DNA of 64,000 bases. It comes from Pseudomonas kilonensis. Lineage in GTDB: Bacteria > Pseudomonadota > Gammaproteobacteria > Pseudomonadales > Pseudomonadaceae. The stretch is taken from the NCBI RefSeq assembly GCF_001269885.1, contig NZ_LHVH01000009.1, forward strand, positions 1 through 64,000, written 5' to 3'. Position numbers and translations under genes: made by a program. The notes beneath the pieces are model-generated. The model had not been told where the DNA came from, ran no database searches, and worked only from the letters and a program-made list of their open reading frames with translations. Numbering within the stretch: the stretch's first letter is position 1; each line of letters starts with the position of its first letter. This document shows, piece after piece, positions 56,309 through 64,000 of this stretch.

Positions 56309-57280
56309 TTAGAGCAATGGCTCTCCGAGCACACAGCTATAACGATGTCCATTGATGTCATGGATGGGGGGCGGCGTTTTCGCGCAGATGGGTTGTGCAT
56401 ACCGGCAGCGCGGGTGAAAAGCGCAGCCGGATGGAAGGTTCAGGGGGCTGGGTGGCTCGCCAGGCAGGGGGGCGCTCAGCAACGGTCGAGTCGGGTCGAT
56501 GTGTGGAATGGATTGGATCAGCGCGACGGTATAAGGATGCCGCGGGCTGCTGAACACGGCCTCCGTGGGGCCTTGCTCGACGATCTCGCCGAGGTACATC
56601 ACGGCGACCCGATCACAGAGCCGCCGAACGATCGCCAGGTCGTGGGCAATGAACAGAATCGCCAGGTTCATGCGCTGTCGCAGCTCCAGCAGCAGGTTGA
56701 TGATCTGTCCCTGGATGGAAACGTCCAGCGCGGCCACGCATTCATCGGCGATGATCAACCGTGGCTCGATGGCCAATGCCCGAGCGATCCCCACACGTTG
56801 GCATTGACCGCCACTCAACGAACCCGGCTTGCGGTTGGCCAGCTCTGGCCGCAGGCCGACCAGGGTCAGCAATTCATCGACCCGCTGGCGAATCAGTGAT
56901 GCAGGGATCGCACAGCGCACTCGCAGCACTTCAGCCAGGGTGTCGCCGATGCTCATTCGCGGATTGAGGGCGGTATAGGGATCCTGGAAAATCATCGCGG
57001 TTTCGTGGCGCAGTCGCTCGATGTCGATCCGCTTGCCTTGAGCCATATCCACGCCATCGAACAGGATTTGTCCGGCGCTGACCTCCGTGAGGCGCAAGAT
57101 GGCCCGACCCAGGGTGCTCTTGCCGCTGCCCGACTCACCCACCAACCCAAGCACCTCCCCGGTGGCCAGACTCAGCGACACACCGTTGACGGCTTTCACC
57201 CATTGCCTGTTGATCCCGAACGGACCACTGCCAGGGGCGGCGAAGCGCACCTGCAGATCCTTCACGTGCAACAGGGTCAT
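56309..57280 (-). CDS. ABC transporter ATP-binding protein (DppF/OppF-like)
   Basis: A 323-aa ATPase. Walker A is GESGSGKS (residues 48-55), the Q-loop is in MIFQDPYTALNPRMS, the signature is LSGGQCQRVGIARAL and Walker B ends IIADE. The D-loop reads CVAALD instead of the common PTSALD, a mild deviation. The C-terminal oligopeptide-transporter extension (FHPRCRYAQPIC) is present. It overlaps the preceding ATPase gene by 4 bp. It powers the importer together with its partner below. Confidence 0.93.
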   Translation of the reverse strand: MTLLHVKDLQVRFAAPGSGPFGINRQWVKAVNGVSLSLATGEVLGLVGESGSGKSTLGRAILRLTEVSAGQILFDGVDMAQGKRIDIERLRHETAMIFQDPYTALNPRMSIGDTLAEVLRVRCAIPASLIRQRVDELLTLVGLRPELANRKPGSLSGGQCQRVGIARALAIEPRLIIADECVAALDVSIQGQIINLLLELRQRMNLAILFIAHDLAIVRRLCDRVAVMYLGEIVEQGPTEAVFSSPRHPYTVALIQSIPHIDPTRPLLSAPLPGEPPSPLNLPSGCAFHPRCRYAQPICAKTPPPIHDINGHRYSCVLGEPLL

Positions 57281-58263
57281 GACGAGGCTCCCACAGGCAG
57301 CGGGTAATGGCAGGCGACCCGGTGTGCTTCTGCCGTGACTTGCATCTGTGGCAACAGCCGCGTGCACTGGCTGCCCTGCTGAAGGCAGCGTGGGTTGAAG
57401 CGGCAACCGGTGGGCAGCGCATCCAGCAGAGGGGGTTGGCCGGCGATGGTTTTGAGCATGGCATGGCCGGCGCTGGTCGCCGGTTGGCAGTCGATCAGGG
57501 CCGCCGTATAGGGATGTCGTGGGTGAGCCAGCAGATCAAGCTTGTTGCCGTGCTCGCAGAGCCGACCGGCGTACATCACCGCGATGGAGTCACAGGTCTG
57601 GGCGACGACCCCCAGGTCGTGGGTGATCATGATGATCGACAGCCCACGCTGGTCGCGCAAATCCAGGAGCAGGCGCAGGATCTGTGCCTGTACGGTGACA
57701 TCCAGGGCGGTGGTCGGCTCATCGGCGATCAGCACCTGGGGGTTGCAACCCAAGGCCACGGCGATCATGGCGCGTTGTCGCATGCCACCGGAAAACTCAT
57801 GGGGATAACTGTCGACGCGCGTTAGCGGATCGGGAATGCCCACCTGGCGTAACACATCAATGGCCTTCGCCCGTGCTTCACGTTTGGACGCCCCTTGATG
57901 CAGGCGTATGCCCTCGCCGATCTGTTCGCCAATACGCATCAACGGGTCAAGATGACTGCCGGGATTCTGAAAAATCATCCCCAGCCGCCGACCCCGTATG
58001 CCCCGCATGTCGGCTTCGTCCAGCGACAGCAGGTCCTCACCGGCAAGGCGCACGGCCTTGCCCTGGACCCGCAGGTTTGAAGAGGGCAGCAAGCGCATCA
58101 AGGCCCGGCAGGCCATCGTCTTGCCTGAGCCGCTTTCACCCACCAGACCGAGGATTTCACCTTCGGCCAGGTCAAATGACACGCGATCCACCAGCGTGAC
58201 TTCGCCCTCACCGTGGCCGGCGATCACGCTGAGGTCCTCGACGTGCAACACCGGTGTGCTCAT
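57277..58263 (-). CDS. ABC transporter ATP-binding protein (DppD/OppD-like)
   Basis: A 328-aa ATPase with Walker A GESGSGKT, the Q-loop MIFQNPGSHLDP, signature FSGGMRQRAMIAVAL and Walker B LIADEPTTALD, plus the C-terminal RFNPRCLQQGSQC extension. A longer open frame upstream overlaps the permease gene in another phase and is not used. The start ATG 58263 overlaps the permease stop, and its own stop overlaps the next ATPase start, showing translational coupling. Confidence 0.94.
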   Translation of the reverse strand: MSTPVLHVEDLSVIAGHGEGEVTLVDRVSFDLAEGEILGLVGESGSGKTMACRALMRLLPSSNLRVQGKAVRLAGEDLLSLDEADMRGIRGRRLGMIFQNPGSHLDPLMRIGEQIGEGIRLHQGASKREARAKAIDVLRQVGIPDPLTRVDSYPHEFSGGMRQRAMIAVALGCNPQVLIADEPTTALDVTVQAQILRLLLDLRDQRGLSIIMITHDLGVVAQTCDSIAVMYAGRLCEHGNKLDLLAHPRHPYTAALIDCQPATSAGHAMLKTIAGQPPLLDALPTGCRFNPRCLQQGSQCTRLLPQMQVTAEAHRVACHYPLPVGASS

Positions 58264-59117
58264 GGGCGTTCTCCGAGGTGCTCGGCGACACCGTCGGCCA
58301 GCAGACTGAAGCCCATGGCCAGGGTGACGATCGCCAGTCCCGGGAAGGTGCAGATCCACCAGGCGTTGGTGATAAAACTCTGGCCCTCGGCGACCATCGT
58401 GCCCCACTCGGCGGTGGGTGGCTGAACCCCCAGGCCGAGGTAGCTGACCGCCGCCCCATTGAGCAGTACCAGCACCGCGTCGGACATGGAAAACACGATC
58501 GAACCGAACATGGCATTGGGCAACAGGTGCCGAAACAGAATGCGTCCATGACCGAAGCCCAGGCTTTTCGCCGCCAAGGCGAAATCGCTTTGCTTGAGCA
58601 CCAGGATCTGCGAACGGATCAGCCGTGCATAGGACACCCAACCCACCAGGGCCATCGCAATATAAAAGCTGCCCAGGCCGGGGCCGAGGATGGCCATGAT
58701 CGCCAACATCAGCACCAGGAAGGGGAAGGCCAGAATAATATCGATCAGGCGCATGCAGATCGTGTCGAACCGGCCACCGATATAGCCGGCCAAGGCGCCG
58801 ACGCAAGTGCCGATCAAGAACGGGAAAACCACCCCGATCACGGAAATCTGCAAGTCGATGCGTGCGCCCCAGATCACTCGGGAAAGAACGTCGCGACCGA
58901 AATTGTCCGTGCCGAACGGATGGGCCAGGCTCGGCCCCAGCAGGCGGATATCGGTGTTCTGGGCAATCGGATCGAAGGGTGCGACCCAGGGTGCGAAGAG
59001 TGCGAGCAACAGCCAGCCAAACAGAATCGCCAGGCCCAGCACGGTAGCCAGGCGACGGTTGCGCAAGCCCAAACGCAGCGCAAGACGCCAGGCGGGATTG
59101 AGGGTCTGGCCGCTCAT
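58260..59117 (-). CDS. ABC transporter permease (DppC/OppC-like)
   Basis: A 285-aa inner-membrane permease with about six hydrophobic segments. It has the DppC-type N-terminal region (APWVAPFDPIAQ, HPFGTDNFGRDVLSRVIWGA) and the EAA-type coupling loop AAKSLGFGHGRILFRHLLPN. It overlaps both neighbours by 4 bp. Confidence 0.94.
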   Translation of the reverse strand: MSGQTLNPAWRLALRLGLRNRRLATVLGLAILFGWLLLALFAPWVAPFDPIAQNTDIRLLGPSLAHPFGTDNFGRDVLSRVIWGARIDLQISVIGVVFPFLIGTCVGALAGYIGGRFDTICMRLIDIILAFPFLVLMLAIMAILGPGLGSFYIAMALVGWVSYARLIRSQILVLKQSDFALAAKSLGFGHGRILFRHLLPNAMFGSIVFSMSDAVLVLLNGAAVSYLGLGVQPPTAEWGTMVAEGQSFITNAWWICTFPGLAIVTLAMGFSLLADGVAEHLGERP

Positions 59118-60061
59118 CGCATGTTCACCCGCGGATCAATCATCACGGTCAGCACATCGGCGAGGAAATTGACCGTGACAGTGGCGAGGGCCAGCACCAT
59201 GGCCACGCCTTGGACCACCATGTAGTCGCGGGTAAAGATGCCGCGTACCAACAATTGGCCGATGCCGGGAATGGCAAACAGACTTTCGATGACCACTGTG
59301 CCGCTGATCAACCAGCCGATATTTACCGCCAGCAGGTTGATCGCCGGTACCAGGGAGTTGGGCAGCACATGCCGACGAAATATCGCCCGCTCGGACAAGC
59401 CCCGGGCCCGTGCGGCGGTGGCATGATCGGCTTGTAGCTCCATGAGCATGCTGGCGCGCAGATTGCGCACCAGCACGGCGGAAAGTGCCAAGGCAATGGT
59501 CAGGCACGGCAAAACCATGTGATGCAGTTTGTCCCACCCTGTACGTCCATAGCCTGAGACCGGGAACAGCCCCAACTGCACACTGAGCAGCAGGATCAAC
59601 ATGATGCCTAGCCAAAACGCCGGCATGCCGAGCCCTGCCGTGGTGAACAGGCGAATCAGGTGATCCTGCCAGCCGCCCTTGTTGCGCGCCGCCACCGTTG
59701 CCAGTGGCACGGCGATCAGCAGCGCCAGCAGTACGCTGCCGAGCACCAGGAACAGGGTTGGCTCAATGCGGGTACTGATCAGCTTCAAGGCATCGACTTT
59801 GTAGAGCAGCGATTGGCCGAGATCGCCTTTGAGCAGGTTCTTGAGAAAGTAGAAGTACTGCATCCACAACGGCTGGTCGAGACCGTACTGGGCACGAATC
59901 CTGATCAGCGCCTCCGGCGTGCTGCGCGAGCCCAGCAGTGCCCGGGCGGGGTCCCCGGGGATTGAGCGCACGAGCACAAAGGTGATCAAGCTGATGCCAA
60001 ACAGCACCGGCAATAGCTGTAGCGGGCGCGACAGTATGAAACGGTAGCGCGCCAGGTTCAT
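59114..60061 (-). CDS. ABC transporter permease (DppB/OppB-like)
   Basis: A 315-aa inner-membrane permease with about six helices. The DppB opening is FGISLITFVLVRSIPGDPAR, and the EAA loop is ARARGLSERAIFRRHVLPNS. It begins 3 bp after the upstream iminopeptidase stop and overlaps the second permease by 4 bp, so it belongs to the same operon. Confidence 0.94.
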   Translation of the reverse strand: MNLARYRFILSRPLQLLPVLFGISLITFVLVRSIPGDPARALLGSRSTPEALIRIRAQYGLDQPLWMQYFYFLKNLLKGDLGQSLLYKVDALKLISTRIEPTLFLVLGSVLLALLIAVPLATVAARNKGGWQDHLIRLFTTAGLGMPAFWLGIMLILLLSVQLGLFPVSGYGRTGWDKLHHMVLPCLTIALALSAVLVRNLRASMLMELQADHATAARARGLSERAIFRRHVLPNSLVPAINLLAVNIGWLISGTVVIESLFAIPGIGQLLVRGIFTRDYMVVQGVAMVLALATVTVNFLADVLTVMIDPRVNMR

Positions 60062-60064
60062 GGG

Positions 60065-60955
60065 CTAGTTCCGATGGCGGTGCAGAAAATCCAGCAGGAC
60101 TGGGAAGTAGGCGTGGGGCTCTTCGTAGAACGGCATGTGGCTGCTGTTGGGGAACACATTCAGTTGTACATCCTTGAGCGCCATTTTCATGCGCATAGCA
60201 CAGGCTGGCGTCAGTTCATCATGTTGACCGGTGGTGATCAGCACAGGCATTTCGAAGCCGGCCATCTGCTCGATGCGATTCCAGTCCTTGAGATTGCCGG
60301 TATAGAGAAATTCGTTGGGGCCCTGCATGGTCATGTAGGGCCCCATGTTCCAGTCGCCCAGGGAACGTGTCACCGGCGCTGGCCACTCGTCCAGACGGCA
60401 GACATGGCGATAGTTGAGCAGGGTGATGGCCGCCTGGTATTGCGGATGATCCAGGGTGCCCAAGGCTTCATGGCGCTGCATCATCGCGACGGTCTCACTG
60501 CCCAGGGCAGCCCGCAGACGCTCGAGCTCCAGGGACAGGTGAGGGATATCGCCGGCGGTATTTTCCAGGATCAGGGTTTTCAGCGCTTGGGGGTGATGAA
60601 TGGCGTACTCGATCGCCAGCCAGCCACCCCAGGAATGCCCCAGCAGGTGCACTTTGCCCAGGTCGAGGGCTTGGCGGACGGTTTCTACCTCCGCCACATA
60701 ACGGCTGATGTCCCACAGGGATTCGTCAGTCGGCCTGGCCGAGGCGCCGGTACCCAACTGATCGAAAGCGATGACCCGCAAGCCCTTTTCCTTGAGCCAG
60801 CCATGGCTGTCACGCAGATAATCGCAAGGCAATCCCGGGCCGCCATTGAGGCACAACAGCACTTCGTCGCCGTCGCCAAAGCCATAGGCCACCAGACGAT
60901 GACCATCGACTTCCACGTCGTACCGCTGGTCTGGCTCGATCTCACGCCACATCAT
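60065..60955 (-). CDS. Proline-iminopeptidase-type alpha/beta hydrolase (PipA-like)
   Basis: A 296-aa serine hydrolase of the proline iminopeptidase/peptidase S33 family. The nucleophile is S108 in LLGHSWGG, the acid is the Asp of TTGQHDELTP and the base is the His of NSSHMPF. The oxyanion loop reads NGGPG, Asn in place of the usual His of HGGPG. It is the first gene of the importer operon, divergent from the LuxR solo. In PipR-type systems such a gene is a main target of the LuxR protein. The two adjacent ATGs at 60955 and 60952 are both possible; AGGAG at 5 nt favours 60955. Confidence 0.92.
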   Translation of the reverse strand: MMWREIEPDQRYDVEVDGHRLVAYGFGDGDEVLLCLNGGPGLPCDYLRDSHGWLKEKGLRVIAFDQLGTGASARPTDESLWDISRYVAEVETVRQALDLGKVHLLGHSWGGWLAIEYAIHHPQALKTLILENTAGDIPHLSLELERLRAALGSETVAMMQRHEALGTLDHPQYQAAITLLNYRHVCRLDEWPAPVTRSLGDWNMGPYMTMQGPNEFLYTGNLKDWNRIEQMAGFEMPVLITTGQHDELTPACAMRMKMALKDVQLNVFPNSSHMPFYEEPHAYFPVLLDFLHRHRN

Positions 60956-61015
60956 TGCTCTCCTGCTCAGGTGCGCCCGTTGGCTAAACCTTACCGAGGA
61001 AGCTACGCGCCCATA

Positions 61016-61035
61016 AGCTAGCAATTCTTATAGGT
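61016..61035 (-). promoter_or_regulatory. lux-box-like element upstream of the first iminopeptidase gene
   Basis: On the minus strand this reads ACCTATAAGAATTGCTAGCT, the form ACCTA-N10-TAGNT. That parallels the 20-bp lux box ACCTG-N10-CAGGT. It is 60 nt before the start codon of the first iminopeptidase. An overlapping dyad CCcATAAG-N9-CTTATaGG spans 61010-61034. It is a candidate PipR site that could also serve the pipR promoter. Confidence 0.55.
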
Positions 61036-61115
61036 TTGATCTGGCACTCCCTCGCTCAGGCGTGGCATTCTACTTGCACGATTTCAGGATTGAAATTAAT
61101 AAGGGAGCCGAATGG

Positions 61116-61877
61116 ATGCAGGCCAAGCTGTCTGACTTCAATACCCGTCTTTTGTCTGGCAGGAGCCTGGACGAACAGATGGACAACACCTTGCGGATGG
61201 TCCAGGCGTTAGGCTTTGAAGCCTTGGTGTACGACTACAGTCCGGTGCCGCTGGATCATGATGGGGCACTGATCACCCCGACTGTGCTGAAGGTGCGCAA
61301 TACCCCCCGTGATTGGCACTCGCTCTGGTGTGAAGAAGGTTATTACCAGATCGACCCCGTCCAGCATCTGGCAATCAATACCATATCTCCTTTTGTCTGG
61401 TCCTATCGACCGGAGGCCGACACGGTGCTGCAGCCGTTCATCGGCCAGAGTCATGCACCGGTCGTGAGCTACCTGCAGGATTCGCGCATGACCTGTGGCG
61501 TGACGGTGCCGATGCATTTGCCCAAAGGTGGCTTTGCGACATTGACCGGGCTGCGCGCCGATACGAAGGGGAGCACCCTGCAGGATGTCCGGCAAACCCT
61601 GGGCGACTTCAGCCTGATTTCCCATGCCCTGCAAGAGGCGGCTTTTCCGCTGCTCGGCAAGGAAGCCCGTGCATGCCCGGTTCGCCTGACCAAACGCGAG
61701 CGTGAGTGCCTGAGATTGGCCGCTGACGGGTTGACGGCGGCGGACATCGCCAGGCAACTGAATCGCTCCTTGGCCACCATCACCCTCCACCTGACGTCTG
61801 CAATGCACAAACTCGGCGCCAGGAATCGGGTCCAGGCCGTGGTCAGGGCGGTGCATTATCGGTTGCTCGATAGCTGA
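61116..61877 (+). CDS. pipR: LuxR solo of the plant-responsive (PipR/OryR/PsoR) group
   Basis: A 253-aa LuxR-type regulator without a cognate luxI. The autoinducer-like domain (about 1-165) has, in TraR numbering, W57 retained (W67 here) and Y61 changed to W (W71). D70-P71 (D80-P81) is kept. The Y61W change, usually with W57M, marks the subfamily that answers plant-derived molecules rather than acyl-homoserine lactones. The C-terminal HTH is LTKRERECLRLAADGLTAAD followed by IARQLNRSLATITLHLTSA. ATG 61116 has AAGGGAG at about 8 nt. Flanking pip genes and the importer match the PipR locus of poplar-root Pseudomonas, where the signal is an ethanolamine derivative. The identity of the ligand here is inferred. 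Confidence 0.88.
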   Translation: MQAKLSDFNTRLLSGRSLDEQMDNTLRMVQALGFEALVYDYSPVPLDHDGALITPTVLKVRNTPRDWHSLWCEEGYYQIDPVQHLAINTISPFVWSYRPEADTVLQPFIGQSHAPVVSYLQDSRMTCGVTVPMHLPKGGFATLTGLRADTKGSTLQDVRQTLGDFSLISHALQEAAFPLLGKEARACPVRLTKRERECLRLAADGLTAADIARQLNRSLATITLHLTSAMHKLGARNRVQAVVRAVHYRLLDS

Positions 61878-61889
61878 AATCGGGCAAAA

Positions 61890-61909
61890 ACCTATCTGTT
61901 CCTCTAGTT
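61890..61909 (+). promoter_or_regulatory. lux-box-like element upstream of the second iminopeptidase gene
   Basis: This reads ACCTATCTGTTCCTCTAGTT, again ACCTA-N10-TAGNT. It shares AAACCTAT and CTAG at the same spacing with the element at 61016-61035 and is in the same orientation relative to its gene. It stands 58 nt before the start codon of the second iminopeptidase, against 60 nt for the first. It begins 12 bp after the pipR stop, so the second pip gene likely has its own PipR-controlled promoter. Confidence 0.55.
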
Positions 61910-61967
61910 ATTCCGCCGGCCAGTCCCCGGTATCGTGTGCCGCAGGATTCCTAGGGAGCGGCACGAA

Positions 61968-62867
61968 ATGGATTTTCCCGTAACGCACGAAGGCTTTGCG
62001 CCTTTTGGTCCGTATCAGACCTGGTATCGCATCACTGGCGATTTCAGCAGTGGCCGTACGCCGCTGCTGATCCTGCATGGCGGCCCGGGCTGTACACACG
62101 ATTATGTCGATGCCTTCAAGGATATTGCCAACAGTGGCTATCCGGTGATTCATTACGACCAACTGGGCAATGGGCGTTCCACCCATCTTCCGGAAAAAGA
62201 CCCCTCGTTCTGGAACGTGGCGCTCTTTCTCGATGAGTTGGAGAACCTGCTGGATCATCTGGGCATTGGCGACAATTACGCACTGTTGGGGCAATCCTGG
62301 GGCGGCATGTTGGCCAGCGAACATGCGGTGCTCCAGCCGGCGGGCTTGCGCGCGTTGATTATCGCCAACTCCCCGGCGGACATGTCCACCTGGCTCCTTG
62401 AAGTCAATCGCTTGCGCCAGCTTCTACCCATTGAGGTGCAGCAAACACTGCTCAAGCACGAGCGGGCTGGAACCTTGACGTCTACCGAGTATTTGGACGC
62501 CGCTCGGGTTTTCTACGACCGTCATGTCTGCCGTGTCACGCCCTGGCCCGATGATGTCGCCCGTACCTTTGCCCAGATCGATGCCGATCCTACGGTTTAT
62601 CACGCCATGAATGGCCCCACCGAATTCCATGTGATCGGCAGCATGAAGGACTGGTCCATCACCGATCGCTTGCCTCGGATCAAGGTGCCGACCCTGCTGG
62701 TTTCAGGCCGATACGATGAAGCGACGCCGTTGGTGGTCAAACCCTATGTGGATCATGTTCCGGACATTCGCTGGGCGTTGTTCGAACACTCCAGCCATAT
62801 GCCCCATGTCGAGGAGCGGATGGCTTGCATGGGAACGGTGGTGAGTTTCCTGGATGAGTGTTTGTAG
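61968..62867 (+). CDS. Proline-iminopeptidase-type alpha/beta hydrolase, second copy
   Basis: A 299-aa S33-family hydrolase with the oxyanion motif HGGPG (37-41), nucleophile S110 in LLGQSWGG, acid Asp in [10 protein letters not shown] and base His in EHSSHMPH. It shares only moderate similarity with the first iminopeptidase (60065-60955), so it is an old paralogue or independent recruit rather than a recent duplicate. ATG 61968 is preceded by a GGGAG-like site at 61954-61958. An intrinsic terminator follows at 62909. Confidence 0.9.
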   Translation: MDFPVTHEGFAPFGPYQTWYRITGDFSSGRTPLLILHGGPGCTHDYVDAFKDIANSGYPVIHYDQLGNGRSTHLPEKDPSFWNVALFLDELENLLDHLGIGDNYALLGQSWGGMLASEHAVLQPAGLRALIIANSPADMSTWLLEVNRLRQLLPIEVQQTLLKHERAGTLTSTEYLDAARVFYDRHVCRVTPWPDDVARTFAQIDADPTVYHAMNGPTEFHVIGSMKDWSITDRLPRIKVPTLLVSGRYDEATPLVVKPYVDHVPDIRWALFEHSSHMPHVEERMACMGTVVSFLDECL

Positions 62868-62908
62868 GCATCTGCGCAATCCGAGCCGTCGTTTTGTGTT
62901 GTGTTTTT

Positions 62909-62939
62909 CGACGCGTCCTGTGAGACGCGTCTCTTTTTT
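62909..62939 (+). terminator. Terminator after the second iminopeptidase gene
   Basis: The stem GACGCGT / ACGCGTC with an 8-nt loop is followed by TCTTTTTT. Confidence 0.82.
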
Positions 62940-63044
62940 GCGTGGAAATTTCCCGCTCTCTTGAACCGAAAGCGATATGCAGGGTCTGGTGTGCGCAGCA
63001 TTGCTGTGCATGCCTGCTGTCATTTCTGTATCGAGGGATCGAAC

Positions 63045-64000
63045 ATGTCCGTATTTGCCTTAGGGACTAGGCTAGTCGTTGCGTCGCTGTGTTTTCTGGC
63101 GATGAACATTGCTGTCGCCGCGCCAACCCCCGGCGATACGGACCTGATCCGTGAGCGTCAGGATCGCCTGCTCCAAGAGCAGCGCCGACGCCTTGAAGAG
63201 CTCAAGGACCTGCCCGGCAAGGAAGCGAAGCCGGCCCAGCCCACGGCACCTGTCGATACCCGTTGTTTCCCGATCAAGACCATCGAGCTCAAGGGCGCCG
63301 ATGCCTTGTCCGAGGGCGAGCGCCAGCGCCTGCTCAAGCCCTTCCTCAACCAATGCCTGGGCGTGCCGCAGCTTAACCAGTTGCTCAAGGTCATCACCGA
63401 TTACTACTTGGAAAAGGGCCTGGTCACCAGTCGCGCCTACTTGCCGCAACAGGACCTGTCCAGCGGTCACCTGCAAGTGCTGGTCGTCGAGGGTCGCCTG
63501 GAAGGCCTGAAAGGTGCCGAAGGCAGCGGCCTCTCCGAGCGGGAACTGGCAATGAGCTTTCCTGGCAAGCCGGGCGAGCTGCTCAACCTGCGTGAGATCG
63601 AGCAGATGGTCGATCAACTGAACCGTTTGCCGTCCAACAGTGCCCGAATGGAACTGACGCCGGGACAGAACATCGGCGGCAGTGAAGTGTTGGTCAATAA
63701 CACCCCGCAAAAACCTTGGCGCGCCGGCCTGTCACGGCATAACGACGGCCAAAAAAGCACCGGCGAGCAGCAATGGGGCGCCTCCCTGGACTGGGACAGT
63801 CCCCTGGGCCTGGCTGACCAACTGGCCTTGCGCGGCGGCCACGATGCCGTCAGCGATCACCAGAAAACCTCGCGCAACGCCATGCTCTATTACAACCTGC
63901 CGTTTGGCTGGTGGAACCTGAGTTACACCTACAGCCAAAGTGAGTACCGCACGCTGGGCCAGGCCAACGGCTTCAATTTCAAGCAGAGCGGCGACAGCCA
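63045..64000 (+). CDS. ShlB/FhaC-type two-partner secretion transporter (TpsB), 5' part
   Basis: An open frame from ATG 63045 runs to the window edge (318 codons seen; TpsB proteins are about 550-600). GAGGG lies about 7 nt upstream. A signal peptide (about 1-27, ending VAA) is followed by an Arg/Glu/Gln-rich helix (IRERQDRLLQEQRRRLEEL), then a ShlB-type POTRA region at about 65-215 (FPIKTIELKGADALSEGE, DYYLEKGLVTSRAYLP, VVEGRLEGLKG). The first beta-strands of the outer-membrane barrel follow (GLSRHNDGQKSTGEQQWG). It exports a large TpsA partner (haemolysin, adhesin or CdiA-type toxin), which is expected beyond the window. Confidence 0.92.
   Translation, partial: MSVFALGTRLVVASLCFLAMNIAVAAPTPGDTDLIRERQDRLLQEQRRRLEELKDLPGKEAKPAQPTAPVDTRCFPIKTIELKGADALSEGERQRLLKPFLNQCLGVPQLNQLLKVITDYYLEKGLVTSRAYLPQQDLSSGHLQVLVVEGRLEGLKGAEGSGLSERELAMSFPGKPGELLNLREIEQMVDQLNRLPSNSARMELTPGQNIGGSEVLVNNTPQKPWRAGLSRHNDGQKSTGEQQWGASLDWDSPLGLADQLALRGGHDAVSDHQKTSRNAMLYYNLPFGWWNLSYTYSQSEYRTLGQANGFNFKQSGDS

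Overview
The window reads as chromosome of a plant-associated fluorescent Pseudomonas. The evidence is the rrn operon end followed by recC-recB-recD and the YfiBNR system, the many REP/REPIN palindromes built on GTGGGAGC...GCTCCCAC, the high-GC codon use, and the proline-iminopeptidase/LuxR-solo locus typical of root-associated pseudomonads. Species cannot be fixed from sequence alone.

Layout. 1-920: 3' end of 23S rRNA, 5S rRNA and the rrn terminator. 1029-10260: recC, recB, recD, with ATGA overlaps (RecBCD helicase-nuclease). 10400-12744: yfiR-yfiN-yfiB, a periplasm-gated diguanylate cyclase switch. 12745-18487: an AT-richer island bounded by a 132/133-bp direct repeat of the 3' end of the LysR gene at 18484-19473. 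It holds an integrase N-terminal remnant, a large HD plus GHKL (Hsp90-type) ATPase gene, a small gene broken by an amber codon, and a STM4504/CBY_0614-type protein with a HEPN-like RNxxxxH motif. This is the best candidate for a poorly described (possibly anti-phage) module. 18484-22208: LysR regulator divergent from mmsA-mmsB (valine/3-hydroxyisobutyrate catabolism). 22212-28224: accessory metabolism and regulation (cupin, two LysR regulators, TauE-type exporter, ABM monooxygenase, MdaB quinone reductase, SulP transporter). 28650-32361: GntP permease, RpiR regulator and N-acyl-D-amino-acid deacylase, a likely scavenging operon. 32486-32866: a glyoxalase-fold protein.

32832-47233: a complete Tc (ABC) insecticidal toxin operon on the minus strand: split TcA (tcaA+tcaB), TcB (tcaC) and TcC (tccC). 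The 284-residue TcC tail is an unrecognised effector candidate. 47622-54715: HBM-type chemoreceptor, membrane-anchored histidine phosphatase plus PAP2 phosphatase, katG, and a stand-alone M41-like zinc peptidase fragment.

54766-62867: a PipR-type circuit. A minus-strand operon encodes a proline iminopeptidase and a complete Dpp/Opp-type ABC importer. It is divergent from a plant-responsive LuxR solo, which is followed by a second iminopeptidase gene. Both iminopeptidase genes are preceded, at nearly the same distance (60 and 58 nt), by a matching 20-bp lux-box-like sequence ACCTA-N10-TAG-N-T. 63045-end: the start of a TpsB/ShlB two-partner-secretion transporter, cut by the window edge.
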